A DNA stretch of 8,734 nt, from contig JACOWO010000053.1 in assembly GCA_016176745.1 (NCBI GenBank), forward strand, positions 1-8,734. Direction: 5' to 3'. A program made the position numbers and the translations under genes. Of the stretch, positions 1 through 5,741 are shown piece after piece (positions within the stretch are counted from its first letter, which is position 1; the number at the start of each line of letters is the position of its first letter). Below the pieces are notes generated by a model. It saw only the letters and a program-made list of their open reading frames with translations. It had not been told where the DNA came from and ran no database searches. The DNA is from Nitrosopumilales archaeon. Its GTDB lineage: Archaea; Thermoproteota; Nitrososphaeria; Nitrososphaerales; Nitrosopumilaceae.

Positions 1-1
1 T

Positions 2-550
2 GTTGATGAAGTAGAAAGATCAGTTCATGATTCTATAATGGTTGTAAAAGACGTAATGGAGATGCCTTCTATAGTTGCAGGGGGCGGTGCACCTGAGACA
101 TATACTGCAACAAAACTAAGGACGTGGTCAAAGACTTTAGAAGGACGTGAACAGCTAGCAGCTGAAAAGTTTGCAGAGGCACTAGAGTCCATTCCACTTA
201 CACTAGCTGAAAATGCTGGAATGGATCCAATTGATACGCTTACAAATCTTCGCTCAAAACAACTAAAGGGTGAAAAATGGATAGGAGTTGATGTCATGAA
301 AGCAAAAGTCGCAAACATGAAATCAAGTGATATAATCGAGCCTTTGGCTGTTAAGCAACAAATTATCTCTGCAGCCACTGAGGCAGCTTGTATGATACTA
401 AGAATTGATGATGTAATATCTACTTCCAAAACTGCTGGTCCACCACATGGTGGTGAAGGCGGTATGCCCCCTGGTGGTATGCCAGGTATGGGAATGGGCG
501 GCATGGGTGGTATGGGTGGCATGCCAGACATGGGCGGCATGGATATGTAG
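2..550 (+). CDS. Thermosome (group II chaperonin) subunit, C-terminal part; 5' end outside window
   Basis: This is the C-terminal third of an archaeal thermosome subunit, an ATP-dependent cytosolic protein-folding chamber with a built-in lid. The reading frame is open from the window edge, so the true start lies upstream; Met codons inside the window are internal. Visible family marks, in order: the VDEVERSVHDS segment, the AGGGAPE turn near base 80, the REQLAAEKFAEALESIP helix, the LAENAGMDPIDTL segment of the equatorial ATP-binding domain, the KWIGVDV strand, and the closing ATEAACMILRIDDVI helix. A flexible Gly-Met-rich tail of about 30 residues ends the protein, as in many archaeal chaperonins. 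A membrane-protein gene starts 3 nt after the TAG stop, so the two are probably co-transcribed. Which paralogue (alpha or beta) cannot be told from this part. Confidence 0.96.
   Translation, partial: VDEVERSVHDSIMVVKDVMEMPSIVAGGGAPETYTATKLRTWSKTLEGREQLAAEKFAEALESIPLTLAENAGMDPIDTLTNLRSKQLKGEKWIGVDVMKAKVANMKSSDIIEPLAVKQQIISAATEAACMILRIDDVISTSKTAGPPHGGEGGMPPGGMPGMGMGGMGGMGGMPDMGGMDM
458..547 (+). repeat. GGM-rich low-complexity tail of the thermosome
   Basis: Thirty codons made almost only of Gly, Met and Pro, with repeated GGM triplets written as GG(C/T)GG(C/T)ATG units. Such tails hang into the chaperonin cavity and are unordered. The near-identical 9-bp units could vary in number by replication slippage. 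The repeat is within the coding frame and does not disturb it. Confidence 0.8.
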
Positions 551-553
551 ACA

Positions 554-961
554 TTGGCTAAAAAGAAAAATTTTTTTTATAAAAAAACTAAACAAACAGA
601 TTCCAAAAAAGAAGAAACTACAAAACCTTCAACTGGTGACAGTGAAAAAAACATTCCTAAACAAAGACTAACAACTGAGAAAAGTTCAAAAATTCTTAGC
701 GGCATAAAATATGTTTACATAACTGTTTTCTTTGCACTGCTAGCAGGATTTTTTAGTCCACTTATTACCGGTCATAGTTTTGATCTTGTAATAATTGGAG
801 TGATAGTTCTGTTTGTGGGGCTTGGAGGCGCAATTTTAGTTTACAAAGCTGCTACATCCGAAAAACTAAGAATGATCTATCTTGGAAGCGGCTTTGCGTT
901 AATTACAACATCCCTAATTTTCATTTATGATATAATGGGAAAACCACTGATCACTTTCTAA
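554..961 (+). CDS. Three-helix membrane protein with Lys-rich N-terminal tail (possibly EMC6-like)
   Basis: I do not recognise this 135-residue protein with certainty. Residues 1-48 are hydrophilic and very Lys/Thr-rich and should stay in the cytoplasm. Three hydrophobic segments follow at about 51-72, 77-98 and 108-128, with short loops; the second loop is basic (KAATSEKLR). The start is TTG at 554; there is no in-frame ATG until Met107, and the TTG gives the plausible beginning MAKKK. It lies 3 nt after the thermosome stop and in the same frame, which suggests co-transcription and perhaps translational coupling. Its 3' end faces the glnA 3' end with a 3-nt gap. The layout (tail, then a three-helix bundle with a Gly-containing third helix) resembles the EMC6/Rab5-interacting fold of membrane insertase complexes. 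That is only an inference from layout. An unrelated three-helix protein is equally possible. Confidence 0.75.
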   Translation: MAKKKNFFYKKTKQTDSKKEETTKPSTGDSEKNIPKQRLTTEKSSKILSGIKYVYITVFFALLAGFFSPLITGHSFDLVIIGVIVLFVGLGGAILVYKAATSEKLRMIYLGSGFALITTSLIFIYDIMGKPLITF

Positions 962-964
962 AGC

Positions 965-1624
965 CTACACATCAAAATAAAGATAAAACTCGTGAGGATG
1001 TGGCCTTAATGAAATCTCCCGCTGATCTTTTCTTTCTAACTCAATTATTCTATCTATAACGTCGTTACTAAAAATTGGACTAAGGAACTTTCTGTCACTC
1101 TCAAGTTCATCAAGCGCTTCTCCTAAACTAGATGGGAGGACAGATATTCCTCTTTTCTTTCGTTCCGCTTTTGTCATCTTGTAAATATCTTCATGAACTT
1201 GATCACCAGGCTCTAACTTTTTCTTAATCCCATCAAGACCTGCAGCTAAAACTGCTGAGAAAACAAGATAAGGATTTGCTGAAGGATCTGGGGCTCTAAA
1301 CTCTAGTCTCTTTAGATATGAGTATTTTGTGCCCTTGAAGTGTTGAGGCATTCTAACTATTGCAGACCTATTACTTGCACTCCATGCTATGTAAGTAGGA
1401 GCCTCATAACCTGGTATAAGTCTGTGATATGAATTGGTAGTAGGATTTGATATAGCTGAAAGCGCTTTTGCATGATTAATTATACCGCCGCAAAAATATC
1501 TCCCAACCTGACTAAGCTCGTCCTTATCACTTTCATCAAAAAATGCATTTTTCTCATCTTTCCATAGACTAACATTGGTATGCATTCCAGAACCAGCATC
1601 CATGGCAATGGGTTTTGGCATCAT
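965..1624 (-). CDS. glnA: Glutamine synthetase, C-terminal fragment (frameshifted glnA)
   Basis: C-terminal 219 residues of a type I glutamine synthetase (glutamate + NH3 + ATP to glutamine), out of frame with its N-terminal half. Motifs present: MPKP at the very start; GSGMH with the active-site His (residue 15); the glutamate/ATP-binding stretch from NPTTNSYHRLIPGYEAP to NRSAIVRMP (Arg68, Arg86, Arg91); RLEFR (Glu108, Arg110) followed by APDPSANPYL; and the family's usual end HPHEFYLYFDV. The ATG at 1624 overlaps the TGA of the upstream half as ATGA, so reinitiation could produce this fragment. In an unbroken gene this Met pair would be an internal codon pair within the TMMPKP motif. The region equivalent to the adenylylation loop reads DIYKM rather than NLYDLPPEE, so control by adenylylation is unlikely (inference). 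If the upstream duplication is an assembly error, this is simply the second half of a normal 486-residue enzyme. Confidence 0.9.
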   Translation of the reverse strand: MMPKPIAMDAGSGMHTNVSLWKDEKNAFFDESDKDELSQVGRYFCGGIINHAKALSAISNPTTNSYHRLIPGYEAPTYIAWSASNRSAIVRMPQHFKGTKYSYLKRLEFRAPDPSANPYLVFSAVLAAGLDGIKKKLEPGDQVHEDIYKMTKAERKKRGISVLPSSLGEALDELESDRKFLSPIFSNDVIDRIIELERKDQREISLRPHPHEFYLYFDV

Positions 1625-2442
1625 TGTAGCAACTTTACCGTTGTAGCAACTTTACCGAATTTTTGCGCTATGTTTCGTACTACAAACTTGTAGGTTTGAG
1701 TTGCATCTCCAGCATTTGTTAGAAAATCATATTTTATGTCAATCTCACACTGACCAGCGGTTGCAACCTCATGATGGTGATTATCGCATAAAATTCCAAA
1801 AGACTCGTTTAACATATCCACACATTCATTACGAAATGGCGTCAAAGTATCAGAAGGAGTGCTTGGATAGTATCCCTCCTTAAGCCCCATTGGATATCCT
1901 GTTCCTTCTTGACTCCATGGAGCCTCTATTGATTCAATTGAGTATGATTGACCCTTGTAGGGTGTTAATACATCCCAATGTACTTTATCAAAAACGAAAA
2001 ACTCTACTTCAGGACCCCATACACTATAATCAAAACCTTGCGCCTTAAGATAACTCTCTGCCTTTTGTGCTATACTTCTAGGATCTCTCTCTAATCTTCC
2101 TCTTCCACCCCCCCAATAAACATCACAGATAAGTCGTGCAGTTTTCTTTTCTGTTATCCATGGTATAACAGCATAAGAATTTGGATCTGGTTTGAGTATA
2201 AGATCAGAATCATCAATGGTAGTAAAACCTACAATTGATGAACCATCTAGTTTTGGCAGCCCATCTTGCATCTGCTCTGGTGTGAACATGTCGGCAGATA
2301 TTGTAGTATGATGAAATCTACCAAGTAAGCTAGAAAATTGTAGATCTATAAACCTGATCTGCTCATGTTTTATTTTTGAAAAAACTTCATCAGGAGAATA
2401 TGTTATTTGTGTAGCCTTTCCACCAATCACTTTATATGGCAA
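1621..2442 (-). CDS. glnA: Glutamine synthetase, N-terminal fragment (frameshifted glnA)
   Basis: N-terminal part of a type I glutamine synthetase, the main ammonium-assimilating enzyme. The beta-grasp domain occupies roughly residues 15-110 and includes the DGSSI loop (66-70), which completes the neighbouring subunit's active site. The catalytic domain then begins, with the metal/ATP-binding Glu residues in GPEVEFF (145, 147) and in HEVATAGQCEID (225, 233). Sequence is normal up to Thr267. A 17-bp tandem duplication then shifts the frame, adds six foreign residues (TVKLLQ) and ends in TGA. The rest of the enzyme continues in another frame from 1624. Rejoining the halves without one copy gives 486 residues, normal for the family. 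The start is TTG at 2442; an in-frame TAG lies four codons upstream of the TTG and no ATG is close. Divergent from the GINS gene. Confidence 0.9.
   Translation of the reverse strand: MPYKVIGGKATQITYSPDEVFSKIKHEQIRFIDLQFSSLLGRFHHTTISADMFTPEQMQDGLPKLDGSSIVGFTTIDDSDLILKPDPNSYAVIPWITEKKTARLICDVYWGGGRGRLERDPRSIAQKAESYLKAQGFDYSVWGPEVEFFVFDKVHWDVLTPYKGQSYSIESIEAPWSQEGTGYPMGLKEGYYPSTPSDTLTPFRNECVDMLNESFGILCDNHHHEVATAGQCEIDIKYDFLTNAGDATQTYKFVVRNIAQKFGKVATTVKLLQ
1624..1657. repeat. Exact 17-bp tandem duplication inside glnA
   Basis: Bases 1624-1640 and 1641-1657 are identical copies of TTGTAGCAACTTTACCG. The flanking bases do not extend the match, so the unit is exactly 17 bp. Seventeen is not a multiple of three, so the extra copy shifts the glnA frame. 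Removing either copy restores the continuous motif GKVATMMPKP typical of glutamine synthetase. This is either a recent slippage-type mutation or an assembly/sequencing error. Confidence 0.95.
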
Positions 2443-2470
2443 TTTGTATTCCAGCTAACACAAATAGTTC

Positions 2471-2480
2471 CACCATTTAA
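2471..2480 (-). promoter_or_regulatory. Possible TATA box for glnA
   Basis: Read on the minus strand, CCTTAAATGG contains a TTAAAT core centred about 34 nt before the TTG start of glnA. That would place transcription start a few bases before the start codon. The match to an archaeal box A is weak and nothing else supports it. It is too close to the GINS start (about 19 nt) to serve that gene. Confidence 0.25.
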
Positions 2481-2495
2481 GGTTGTTGATGTTTG

Positions 2496-3041
2496 ATGGA
2501 AGAATTAGAAATTGATGTAAATTCATTGTACGCTACTTTGTTACGAGAAACTGAAAATGATACAACACAAGAAGTTTCTCCAGATCTTTACATTTCAATT
2601 TCTAATTTTGTTAGTAAACTAAAAAGTGAAGGATATGATGGTATTGAATCCAAAGTAAAAGATGCATTAGTTATGATTATTACCGATATCGTCTCGCTTC
2701 TTTTAAAAATCAGACTTGAAAAAGCATTGAATGCAACTCATACTAACCTGATGAACGAAGAAAAATTTATTCTTGATGCACAAACTGAAATGGAAGAAAG
2801 AAAAGAAATGATCCTCTCTGGATTATTAAACGGAAAATCCAAATTCTTAGAATCTATATCGCAGAAACACAAAACAAAACCGATTGTAGTACGTTTTCTA
2901 AAAGAAACTGATCAAATAGTTGGTGCAGATCTAGAGAAATACGGTCCTTTTAAGATAGAAGATATAGCAACAATTCCCTATGAGAATGCTCAAGCACTCA
3001 TAACAAAAAACATTGTAGCAAAAATTCACTTGGAAGACTAG
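2496..3041 (+). CDS. DNA replication complex GINS subunit (Gins51-type)
   Basis: A 181-residue protein that fits archaeal Gins51, the Sld5/Psf1-like subunit of the GINS complex, which joins MCM helicase and GAN/Cdc45-like protein in the replicative helicase. Residues about 1-125 form an all-helical A domain, with a KIRLEKALNATHTNLMNEEK stretch like that of Sld5/Psf1. A short linker (SQKHKTKP) is followed by a small beta-rich B domain, about 129-181 (VVRFLKETDQIVGADLEKYG, then PFKIEDIATIP and NAQALITKNIVAKIHL). The A-then-B order separates Gins51 from Gins23, where the order is reversed. I chose ATG 2496; a TTG directly before it (2493) would add only one residue. It is divergent from glnA and followed after 31 nt by a small membrane-protein gene. 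The assignment rests on the B-domain pattern, not on a search. Confidence 0.8.
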   Translation: MEELEIDVNSLYATLLRETENDTTQEVSPDLYISISNFVSKLKSEGYDGIESKVKDALVMIITDIVSLLLKIRLEKALNATHTNLMNEEKFILDAQTEMEERKEMILSGLLNGKSKFLESISQKHKTKPIVVRFLKETDQIVGADLEKYGPFKIEDIATIPYENAQALITKNIVAKIHLED

Positions 3042-3072
3042 ATAGAAATTACACCTAGAATTCGTCTAGATC

Positions 3073-3348
3073 ATGTCTCATCTTGATATAGACGTAGTTG
3101 ATTTTCTTTTAATAACAATATATCCAGTAATAGGACTTTTTATAGTTGAGATAATTAGCAGGAAACTAAAGATTCCTTCTTGGTCAAAACTAATTACACA
3201 AGGGATTATCTCAGCAGCATTTGCAGTAACATACGTCACAGTAATCACTGCACATTGGCTTACATCAGTTGTCTTGTTTGCATTATCTGTAACATTATTT
3301 TATCAAGCACGACGTGCAAAGATCCATCCAGATAAATCAATATACTAA
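3073..3348 (+). CDS. Small three-helix membrane protein of unknown function
   Basis: I do not recognise this 91-residue protein. It shows three hydrophobic segments at about residues 9-28, 41-60 and 63-78. A basic loop (SRKLKIPSWSK) separates the first two. The tail QARRAKIHPDKSIY is basic and hydrophilic. By the positive-inside rule, the loop after helix 1 and the tail after helix 3 would both be cytoplasmic, with an acidic N-terminus (MSHLDIDVVD) outside. There is no signal peptide beyond helix 1 and no Cys. ATG start. It follows the GINS gene by 31 nt on the same strand, so co-transcription is likely, but a link to replication is not implied by its sequence. Its stop is 2 nt from the facing end of the AN1 zinc-finger gene. 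Confidence 0.8.
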   Translation: MSHLDIDVVDFLLITIYPVIGLFIVEIISRKLKIPSWSKLITQGIISAAFAVTYVTVITAHWLTSVVLFALSVTLFYQARRAKIHPDKSIY

Positions 3349-3350
3349 GT

Positions 3351-3569
3351 CTATCTAAATCTGTCAAATATTTTTTTAAAAAAACCCGCATTGCTTTTGC
3401 CGCGAATTACTCTTCTTTCTCCAAATCTCTTAACTCGGATCTGAGATAATTTAACACATCTATGTTCTTCAGGCAGTCTATGCTCAGCACAAAAAGGATC
3501 TTTACAGTAATTACATTCAAAAGGCATATCTTGCATCTCTCCACAATAAGCACACTTTGCTGCTTTCAT
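3351..3569 (-). CDS. AN1-type zinc finger protein with basic tail
   Basis: A 72-residue protein with a textbook AN1 zinc finger at residues 6-38: Cys6, Cys9, Cys19, Cys22, Cys27, His30, His36 and Cys38, with the family signature FCAEHRLPEEHRC. These eight ligands should bind two zinc ions. Archaeal AN1 proteins are widespread but of unproven function; in eukaryotes AN1 domains occur in ubiquitin- and stress-linked proteins. The rest (about 40-72) is strongly basic (RVKRFGERRVIRGKS, then FFKKIFDRFR), which could bind nucleic acid or a membrane surface (inference). Start ATG at 3569. A TATA-like box about 26 nt upstream suggests a leaderless mRNA; a GGAG about 11 nt before the ATG is also present but would then not be transcribed. 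Gene end faces the upstream membrane-protein gene. Confidence 0.92.
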   Translation of the reverse strand: MKAAKCAYCGEMQDMPFECNYCKDPFCAEHRLPEEHRCVKLSQIRVKRFGERRVIRGKSNAGFFKKIFDRFR

Positions 3570-3589
3570 GAGAAAACCAGCTCCTTTTC

Positions 3590-3600
3590 TTTAATAAATC
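3590..3600 (-). promoter_or_regulatory. TATA box of the AN1 zinc finger gene
   Basis: On the minus strand the stretch reads GATTTATTAAA, a good archaeal box A, centred about 26 nt before the ATG at 3569. This spacing puts transcription start at or next to the ATG, meaning a leaderless transcript. No experimental support is available. Confidence 0.5.
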
Positions 3601-3650
3601 ATAGTTAAAAAAAACAATTTTTGTAAACGCATACCACATGATCACTTACT

Positions 3651-3661
3651 AAAATATATTT
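3651..3661 (+). promoter_or_regulatory. TATA box of the SDR-flavoprotein operon
   Basis: AAAATATATTT is a strong archaeal TATA-like element. With the usual spacing of about 26 nt, transcription would begin near 3682, about 10 nt before the ATG at 3692, giving a very short leader. There is no coding sequence between 3570 and 3691, and this box and the divergent AN1 box are the only signals I see there. Confidence 0.5.
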
Positions 3662-3691
3662 ACGATACAAAGAAGCTTGTAATAGATTCTC

Positions 3692-4432
3692 ATGATTGAA
3701 GGAAAGGTTGCAATAATTACAGGTGCAAGTAGTGGAATTGGTTATGCTACTGCAATAGCACTTTCAAAAGGAGGCGCTAAAGTTGCAATTGGAGCTAGAA
3801 GAACTGATCTGCTAGATAAACTCCAAAATGAGATTATACAAAATGGTGGAGATGTTTTTTCACAAAAATTAGATGTAACACAAAAATTAGATTGCGATTC
3901 ATTTGTGAAAGCCACAGTTAAAAAATATGGAACAGTAGATATTTTGGTAAATAACGCGGGGCTGATGCCTCTAAGTTTTGTAAAAAAATTGAAGGTTGAT
4001 GAATGGGATAAAATGATTGATGTTAATATTAAAGGCGTATTGTATTGTACAGCTGCAGTACTGCCATACATGTTAGAAAAGCAATCTGGCCATATAGTTA
4101 ACATATCATCAGTAGCTGGGAGAGTTGTTTTTCCGGCAGGAAGTGTTTATTGTGCGACAAAACACGCTGTAACTGCATTTAGTGAGGGATTACGACAAGA
4201 ACTGAGTCCAAGATCAAACATTAGGATTACAACAATTGAGCCAGGTGTAGTTGCAACAGAGCTTACAAACACGATAACTGATGATTCATTAAAAGGCTTT
4301 ATTGAAAATACAAAGAAAATGGGGGCATTGAAAGCAGAAGATATTGCAAATGCTATTTTATTTGCAGTACAAGCTCCAAGCCATGTAAATGTCAATGAAA
4401 TTTTGATAAGACCAACTTCTCAAGAAAGATAA
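3692..4432 (+). CDS. Short-chain dehydrogenase/reductase (classical SDR)
   Basis: A 246-residue NAD(P)-dependent oxidoreductase of the classical SDR type, cytosolic; the substrate is not readable from sequence. Family marks: TGASSGIG (10-17) for the cofactor; NNAG (87-90); Asn112; the catalytic Ser140 in NISSVAG; Tyr153 and Lys157 in YCATK; and PGVVATEL after the active site. ARR at 35-37, after the second strand, suggests preference for NADP(H) over NAD(H) (inference from the family). Length is normal, and overall it resembles the YdfG/serine 3-dehydrogenase branch, whose members reduce or oxidise small hydroxy acids. ATG start with its own TATA box upstream. The flavoprotein gene begins 1 nt after its stop, so they form an operon and may work on related redox steps. 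Confidence 0.93.
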   Translation: MIEGKVAIITGASSGIGYATAIALSKGGAKVAIGARRTDLLDKLQNEIIQNGGDVFSQKLDVTQKLDCDSFVKATVKKYGTVDILVNNAGLMPLSFVKKLKVDEWDKMIDVNIKGVLYCTAAVLPYMLEKQSGHIVNISSVAGRVVFPAGSVYCATKHAVTAFSEGLRQELSPRSNIRITTIEPGVVATELTNTITDDSLKGFIENTKKMGALKAEDIANAILFAVQAPSHVNVNEILIRPTSQER

Positions 4433-4433
4433 T

Positions 4434-5582
4434 TTGTCTGATCAATCTATTCATGTTTTAATTTTAGGAGCAGGATTTGGAGGTCTTGCAGCTGCTAATG
4501 AATTAAAAGCTAGTGCTCGATCAAATGTGAAAATTACGGTTATAGACAAAAAAGACTGGTTTATGATGGATCTGGTAAAGCTATGGATAATCAAAGGAAC
4601 AAGAAAGTTTGAAACATCAAAACGGCCTTTAAACTCAATTACAAGAAAAGGCATAGAATTTCTCAATGAAGATGTGATAAAAATTGAACCACAAAAACAA
4701 ACAGTAGTGACTCCCACTAGAAAAATATCATATGATTATCTTATCATCTCACTAGGTGTAGAGCTTGCATCAGAAAAAATCCCAGGATTGCTAGACAATG
4801 GGATGATCCTATACGACATAAACGATGTTTCAAAAATTCATGAAAAAATAAAATATCTAAAATCTGGTAAACTTGGCTTTGCAATAATGGGCATGCCATA
4901 CAAATGCCCCCCAGCCCCATTTGAGGCAGCCTTTATCATTAATACAATGTTAAAAGAGGCAGGTGTTCGTGACGCAGTACAAATTGACTTTTACAGTCCA
5001 GCCCCACTTACATTACCAATAGCAGGACCCGAAGTTAGCCAACAACTCTTGGAACTTTTAAAATCAGAAAACATCACATTCCATGGTTTGCATAAAACCA
5101 TTCAAGTCGAGCCAAACAAACTCAAATTTGAAAATGGTGAGAGAGAATTTGATCTATTAATAGCTGTTCCTCCTCACAAGGCCCCAAAATCAGTATATGA
5201 TTCTGGACTTGCAAAGGAAGGTGAATTCATCAATGTAAATAGAGATTGTAAAACAATGTTTGATAACGTTTATGCAATTGGCGATGTCACAAGCATGAAG
5301 GTAACAGATTCTATTGTTGTACCAAAAGCAGGGATCTTTGCTGAAGAACAAGGAATTACAGTTGCAAGAAACATCATTGCAAAAATAATACATGAAAAAG
5401 AAAAAGCAGTTTTTGATGGAAAAGGTGGATGTTTTGTAGAGCTTGGAACAAATCAGGCAGGATATGTTGAAGTAGACATGTTTTCCAAACCAACTCCACT
5501 CACTTTACTAAAAAGTCCGACAATACAACACATGCAAGAAAAAGAAAAATTTGAAGTAGATCGATTAGAAAAATGGTTATAG
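4434..5582 (+). CDS. FAD-dependent oxidoreductase, sulfide:quinone reductase-like family
   Basis: A 382-residue flavoprotein of the disulfide-reductase fold. GAGFGG (12-17) is the FAD dinucleotide-binding loop, SYDYLIISLG (99-108) the linking strand, and NVYAIGDV (278-285) the second FAD motif. Cys158 in MPYKCPPAPFE and Cys333 in GGCFVELG sit where sulfide:quinone reductase and flavocytochrome c sulfide dehydrogenase relatives carry their redox Cys pair; a third Cys is at 272. The end EKEKFEVDRLEKWL matches the amphipathic tail of that family, which lies on the membrane face. No transmembrane helix is seen. Possible activities are sulfide or polysulfide oxidation to quinone, or a type II NADH dehydrogenase-like role; the Cys pair favours sulfur chemistry but does not prove it. 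TTG start, 1 nt after the SDR stop; no early in-frame ATG exists. Its last bases overlap the end of a tiny frame on the other strand. Confidence 0.85.
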   Translation: MSDQSIHVLILGAGFGGLAAANELKASARSNVKITVIDKKDWFMMDLVKLWIIKGTRKFETSKRPLNSITRKGIEFLNEDVIKIEPQKQTVVTPTRKISYDYLIISLGVELASEKIPGLLDNGMILYDINDVSKIHEKIKYLKSGKLGFAIMGMPYKCPPAPFEAAFIINTMLKEAGVRDAVQIDFYSPAPLTLPIAGPEVSQQLLELLKSENITFHGLHKTIQVEPNKLKFENGEREFDLLIAVPPHKAPKSVYDSGLAKEGEFINVNRDCKTMFDNVYAIGDVTSMKVTDSIVVPKAGIFAEEQGITVARNIIAKIIHEKEKAVFDGKGGCFVELGTNQAGYVEVDMFSKPTPLTLLKSPTIQHMQEKEKFEVDRLEKWL

Positions 5583-5684
5583 CTTTAGATTCTCATCTTC
5601 TAATTCAATCCTTCTTTTTTGTTGATAATCTAAATGATCTTCATTAGATGCTGAAATCTTATGACAAATAGAGCAAACCCTCAA
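5577..5684 (-). CDS. Tiny CxxC protein, 35 residues (candidate small gene)
   Basis: A short frame from TTG 5684 to TAA 5577 encodes 35 residues. It begins MRVCSICHKISAS, with Cys4 and Cys7 spaced as in zinc knuckles and His8 directly after. The rest is a highly charged stretch (about 14-35) that should form a helix. Three things favour a real gene: a TATA-like box centred about 31 nt upstream gives a leader of only a few bases; the frame fills the otherwise empty gap between the flavoprotein and tRNA-Pro; and the composition is protein-like. Against it are the small size and the TTG start. The in-frame TAA five codons before the TTG rules out a longer form. With only two Cys and one or two His it could bind zinc alone or as a dimer. 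Function unknown. Confidence 0.5.
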   Translation of the reverse strand: MRVCSICHKISASNEDHLDYQQKRRIELEDENLKL

Positions 5685-5709
5685 TACTTTTAGTTAATTG
5701 ATCCGACGA

Positions 5710-5720
5710 TTTAATAATTT
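5710..5720. promoter_or_regulatory. Near-palindromic TATA box shared by tRNA-Pro and the tiny CxxC frame
   Basis: TTTAATAATTT reads as AAATTATTAAA on the other strand, so it can act as box A both ways. Its centre is 27 nt before the tRNA-Pro 5' end (plus strand) and about 31 nt before the TTG of the small frame (minus strand). Both spacings fit archaeal initiation. No other TATA-like candidate was noted in the gap. Confidence 0.5.
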
Positions 5721-5741
5721 CACTTTTTGCTTCAACACTTG

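Noticed and set aside
25..540. Long minus-strand open frame opposite the thermosome, rich in Pro and Ile
   Set aside because: It is the antisense shadow of the GGM-rich tail and the chaperonin sequence; the plus-strand frame has clear family motifs.
1615..1660. Programmed ribosomal frameshift in glnA
   Set aside because: There is no slippery heptamer at the junction, and an exact duplicated 17-mer explains the frame change fully.
2443..2495. Riboswitch or structured leader between glnA and the GINS gene
   Set aside because: The gap is only about 53 nt, has no visible conserved fold, and archaeal transcripts here appear to have very short leaders.
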